Of a stretch of DNA of 7,690 nucleotides, positions 5,611 through 7,690 are shown one piece after another. Numbering within the stretch: position 1 is the stretch's first letter; the number at the start of each line of letters is the position of its first letter. The DNA comes from Nitrospira sp. Its GTDB lineage: Bacteria; Nitrospirota; Nitrospiria; Nitrospirales; Nitrospiraceae. The stretch spans positions 1 to 7,690 of the forward strand of contig JAAUPT010000066.1 of the NCBI GenBank assembly GCA_012032965.1. Direction: 5' to 3'. The translations under genes and the position numbers were made by a program. The notes beneath the pieces are model-generated. The model was given only the letters and a program-made list of their open reading frames with translations. It was not told where the DNA came from and ran no database searches.

Positions 5611-6359
5611 GCAAGGGAATGGCCTCAGGATCGAGAAAAACCAACAACGAGGCTGAGATTGACCGTTTGGCACTTATCTTTGCCAAAGAGCCGGGGTCCA
5701 AGGTGTTTATCCCTTTGGCAGAAGAATATGGTAAAGCCGGCATGTGGAACGAGGCTGCTGGGGTCCTTGAAGATGGATTGAAGACCTATCCGGGCTTCGT
5801 AATTGCCATGGTGGCATTAGGCCGTGCCTATGAGCAGATGAACCAGCCAGTTAAAGCGAAAGCGATCCTGGAAGAGGCTATAAAGCTGAGCCCTGACAAT
5901 CTGCGGGCTCATCGGACCTTGGCCAAGCTCTATGCGGCTCAGGGGACGAAGGATGCGGCGATTCGCTCCTGCAACGTCATTCTGGCACTTAACCCACACG
6001 ATCAAGAAGCGTTGTCGCTTCGTACTGGGCTAGAGGCGTCAGGAGATCACGGGTCTGAAGATGACGGCATGCGGGTTGAAGAGAAACGGACAAGTACCAG
6101 AATTCATGGTGATGGTGATGGAGAGCAAATGGGGTCTACCGTAGAGAGCGCAGTGTTAGCGCAGGCGAACGAAACGAATAGTAGATCACTCAACCAACCA
6201 CCAAGCGGTGCTCCTCCACGTTCCGCCGCAACTCAGGAGTCACGGTCTGTAGCCAGAAGCTCGGCTGTGATGCAGTTGGAGCAGTGGCTCAGCTCGATTC
6301 AGTTGCGTCGTCGTGACTCGCAAAGCTCATCTGAACTAAACTCCAAAACTTCTTCGTGA
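5607..6359 (+). CDS. TPR repeat protein with C-terminal tail motif
   Basis: I recognise the fold but not a named gene. After a short N-terminus comes an alpha-helical region of about three tetratricopeptide repeats (residues ~25-145): AEEYGKAGMWNEAAGVLEDG, then YPGF and LGRAYEQMNQPVKAKAILEE, then LSPDN and TLAKLYAAQGTKDAAI, then LNPHD. TPR arrays bind other proteins, so a scaffold role is likely. Next is a polar, probably disordered stretch of ~75 residues rich in Ser, Glu, Arg and Asn. Near the end a short helix-like segment (MQLEQWLSSIQLRRRD) returns. No signal peptide or membrane segment is visible, so it is probably cytoplasmic. The ATG at 5607 overlaps the coaBC stop as ATGA. A GTG at 5571, inside coaBC, is a weaker alternative. 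It is the last gene before the promoter at 6370. Confidence 0.85.
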   Translation: MSKGMASGSRKTNNEAEIDRLALIFAKEPGSKVFIPLAEEYGKAGMWNEAAGVLEDGLKTYPGFVIAMVALGRAYEQMNQPVKAKAILEEAIKLSPDNLRAHRTLAKLYAAQGTKDAAIRSCNVILALNPHDQEALSLRTGLEASGDHGSEDDGMRVEEKRTSTRIHGDGDGEQMGSTVESAVLAQANETNSRSLNQPPSGAPPRSAATQESRSVARSSAVMQLEQWLSSIQLRRRDSQSSSELNSKTSS

Positions 6360-6369
6360 CTTCAACGGT

Positions 6370-6398
6370 TTGACCCCTAGAAAATGGACTGCTAGAAT
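6370..6398 (+). promoter_or_regulatory. Sigma-70-type promoter upstream of aroQ
   Basis: TTGACC (6370-6375) and TAGAAT (6393-6398) are separated by exactly 17 bases. A TGC immediately before the -10 makes an extended -10. Both boxes match the consensus at five of six positions. The element lies in the gap after the TPR gene (stop at 6359), and transcription would start near 6405, about 40 bases before the aroQ ATG. It probably drives aroQ, efp and accB. Confidence 0.7.
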
Positions 6399-6445
6399 GC
6401 CGCCTCTGGTGGGGTGGTGTGTACTTGTGGGGCGTCGTACGCGAC

Positions 6446-6913
6446 ATGCTGCGTATCTTAGTTTTGCATGGTCCTAACCTTAATCTGCTAGGCAATCGGG
6501 AAGAGTCGATCTATGGGACAGCGACTCTTGCCATGATTGACGCATCACTCAATAAACTCGGTGTTGAATTGGGCGTCGAGCTAGTCATCCGTCAATCAAA
6601 TCTGGAAGGGGAATTAGTGAATTGGGTTCAAGAGACACGAAATGGGTATCATGGGATCATCATCAATCCAGCGGCCTATACTCATACGAGCGTCGCTATA
6701 CGGGATGCTTTAGCAGCCGTTAATCTACCCACTGTCGAGGTCCATCTATCAAATATCTATCGACGGGAGGAGTTCAGACGCCATTCGTATATATCGGGAG
6801 TCGCCTTAGCGCAAATCTCCGGTTTTGGTCCTTGCGGGTACCTACTGGCGCTGAGAGGATTGTGTGAGCACCTAGCTGGATCCAGAGCCAAGAATCTGTC
6901 CAGGAATTCGTAG
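6446..6913 (+). CDS. aroQ: 3-dehydroquinate dehydratase, type II
   Basis: This enzyme dehydrates 3-dehydroquinate to 3-dehydroshikimate, the third step of the shikimate pathway to aromatic amino acids. The 155-residue product has all type II landmarks: [18 protein letters not shown] (catalytic Tyr at its end), [36 protein letters not shown] with the catalytic His, and FRRHSYIS with the active-site Arg. Type II enzymes form dodecamers of trimers and are about 145-155 residues long. I chose ATG 6446 because it gives the standard [11 protein letters not shown] start. A GTG at 6419 with a GGTGGGG run upstream would add nine residues (MYLWGVVRD). The Shine-Dalgarno for 6446 is weak (GGGG 13 bases away). 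The 79 bases between aroQ and efp (6914-6992) hold no gene that I can see, only the efp ribosome binding site. Confidence 0.95.
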   Translation: MLRILVLHGPNLNLLGNREESIYGTATLAMIDASLNKLGVELGVELVIRQSNLEGELVNWVQETRNGYHGIIINPAAYTHTSVAIRDALAAVNLPTVEVHLSNIYRREEFRRHSYISGVALAQISGFGPCGYLLALRGLCEHLAGSRAKNLSRNS

Positions 6914-6980
6914 CGCCCCTCCGGGAACGAATCCTGATGTCCATTAAGGTGGTCGCCGAGCGGTGAGCATTGTTTGTCGA

Positions 6981-6986
6981 AGGGAG
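6981..6986 (+). promoter_or_regulatory. Shine-Dalgarno for efp
   Basis: AGGGAG ends 6 bases before GTG 6993 and supports this non-ATG start, which also gives the conserved EF-P N-terminus (ISTVDFRSG). Confidence 0.75.
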
Positions 6987-6992
6987 TGACGA

Positions 6993-7553
6993 GTGATTTC
7001 TACGGTTGATTTTCGTAGCGGTGTACGGCTGATGGTCGAGGGGGAACCTTTTTATATTGTTGAATTTCAGCATGTAAAACCCGGCAAAGGTGGAGCCTTT
7101 GTCCGTACCAAATTGAAAAGCTATCTTTCTGGAAACGTATTGGACAGAACCTTTCGATCGGGGGAGCGGTTTGAAGAACCTGACCTAGAGGAACGCGACA
7201 TGCAGTTTCTCTACGCTTCCGGCGAGTCCTATACACTCATGGATACCGAGACCTATGAGCAACTGACCTTTGAGAAGAATCAGTTGGGAGAAAATGCGGA
7301 CCTGCTGAAGGAAAATATGACCGCCAAGATTCTCATCTACGAGCATCGTCCCATTGCCGTCGAGTTGCCCAACTTTATAGAACTCAAGGTGGTTGATGCC
7401 GAGCCTGGGGTGCGTGGAGATACGGCGTCTGGCGGGACCAAGCCTGCAGTTGTAGAAACCGGAGCGACGATCAAAGTGCCGTTGTATCTGGAGGTTGGGA
7501 CCATGATTCGGATTGACACGCGTACGAGATCCTATGTGGAGCGTGTTCGGTGA
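6993..7553 (+). CDS. efp: Translation elongation factor P
   Basis: EF-P binds between the P and E sites of the ribosome and relieves stalling at polyproline stretches. The 186-residue product is full length, with three beta-barrel domains. Domain I has ISTVDFRSG and the loop HVKPGKGGAF, where Lys32 is the position modified in lysine-type EF-Ps. The middle OB domain includes DMQFLYASGESYTLMDTETY. The last domain carries LPNFIELKVVDAEPGVRGDT, then ETGATIKVPLYLEVG, and ends DTRTRSYVERVR. Whether the lysine is modified, and by which enzyme, cannot be told from this window. The start is GTG 6993, backed by AGGGAG. The gene is followed at once by accB, with a 4-base GTGA overlap if the start at 7550 is right. 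The efp-accB-accC order is common in bacteria. Confidence 0.96.
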   Translation: MISTVDFRSGVRLMVEGEPFYIVEFQHVKPGKGGAFVRTKLKSYLSGNVLDRTFRSGERFEEPDLEERDMQFLYASGESYTLMDTETYEQLTFEKNQLGENADLLKENMTAKILIYEHRPIAVELPNFIELKVVDAEPGVRGDTASGGTKPAVVETGATIKVPLYLEVGTMIRIDTRTRSYVERVR

Positions 7554-7690
7554 AGCGTCGTCGAGCGAAGATGATAAAGACTCGCCGGATGGTGGTGCCA
7601 AAGATCGGGAGCGAGTTAGTACCTGATGCATCGCTTGCAACGGGCTCCACCAAGCAAATCCAAGAACTCATCGATCTGCTTCGTCGCAAC
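7550..7690 (+). CDS. accB: Biotin carboxyl carrier protein of acetyl-CoA carboxylase (N-terminal fragment)
   Basis: Only the first ~47 codons are in the window. The last fourteen, TKQIQELIDLLRRN, match the conserved start of AccB, which carries biotin for acetyl-CoA carboxylase, the first committed step of fatty-acid synthesis. The biotin domain is beyond the right edge. GTG 7550 overlaps the efp stop as GTGA, in keeping with other junctions here, but gives an odd, very basic leader (MKRRRAKMIKTRR). The neighbouring frame from GTG 7543 gives an acidic leader (FGEASSSEDDKDSPDGGAKD) more like a typical linker. It ends at TGA 7624-7626, just before the conserved part. ATG 7571 or 7589 are other starts. 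Identity rests on the short motif plus the efp neighbour. Confidence 0.75.
   Translation, partial: MKRRRAKMIKTRRMVVPKIGSELVPDASLATGSTKQIQELIDLLRRN

Noticed and set aside
6102..6124. Short GGTGAT-type triplet repeat in the TPR gene
   Set aside because: Only a few units in a polar linker; compatible with chance.

Overview
The window is mostly one co-directional housekeeping operon, all on the + strand, from about 1044 to the right edge: hflX (5'-truncated), nth, yicC, gmk, rpoZ, coaBC, a TPR protein, aroQ, efp and the start of accB. The proteins and gene order resemble what I recall from Nitrospira-like bacteria (Nitrospirota). This is an impression from sequence style and synteny; no search was run. 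I see no new defence, mobile or biosynthetic system here.

The left ~1,050 bases are different. They are visibly GC-richer and hold only gene fragments: the middle of a class I aspartate aminotransferase (- strand, 1-366), a ~250-base stretch I cannot assign, and the C-terminal tails of two related secreted-type proteins. One tail is on + and ends at 849; the other is on - and ends at 925. They converge on a perfect GC-rich hairpin at 875-900. These tails resemble ones I associate with planctomycete-like or deltaproteobacterial secreted proteins. At 1041-1062 the - strand tail stops abruptly and HflX begins in mid-protein. The simplest reading is a chimeric contig or misjoin, with foreign sequence stuck onto the Nitrospira-like operon. 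Within the left block, the aminotransferase also loses its expected N-terminal half near 360-400, so a second break is likely.

The operon itself is tightly packed. Four junctions use 4-base stop/start overlaps: nth/yicC, yicC/gmk, coaBC/TPR (all ATGA) and efp/accB (GTGA). The clearest promoter is a TTGACC-17-TAGAAT element with an extended -10 at 6370-6398. It splits the series into an upstream unit (RNA and DNA maintenance, GMP kinase, RNA polymerase omega, CoA synthesis, TPR) and a downstream unit (aroQ, efp, accB).

The reading frames carry apparent single-base errors. gmk needs two compensating frame changes (3485-3490 and 3596-3603). nth appears to lose its first ~20-26 residues to a frame break near 1749-1752. 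The accB N-terminus may be affected near 7618-7625. Several lie in A or T runs and two affect genes expected to be essential or highly conserved, so sequencing or consensus error is more likely than true gene decay.
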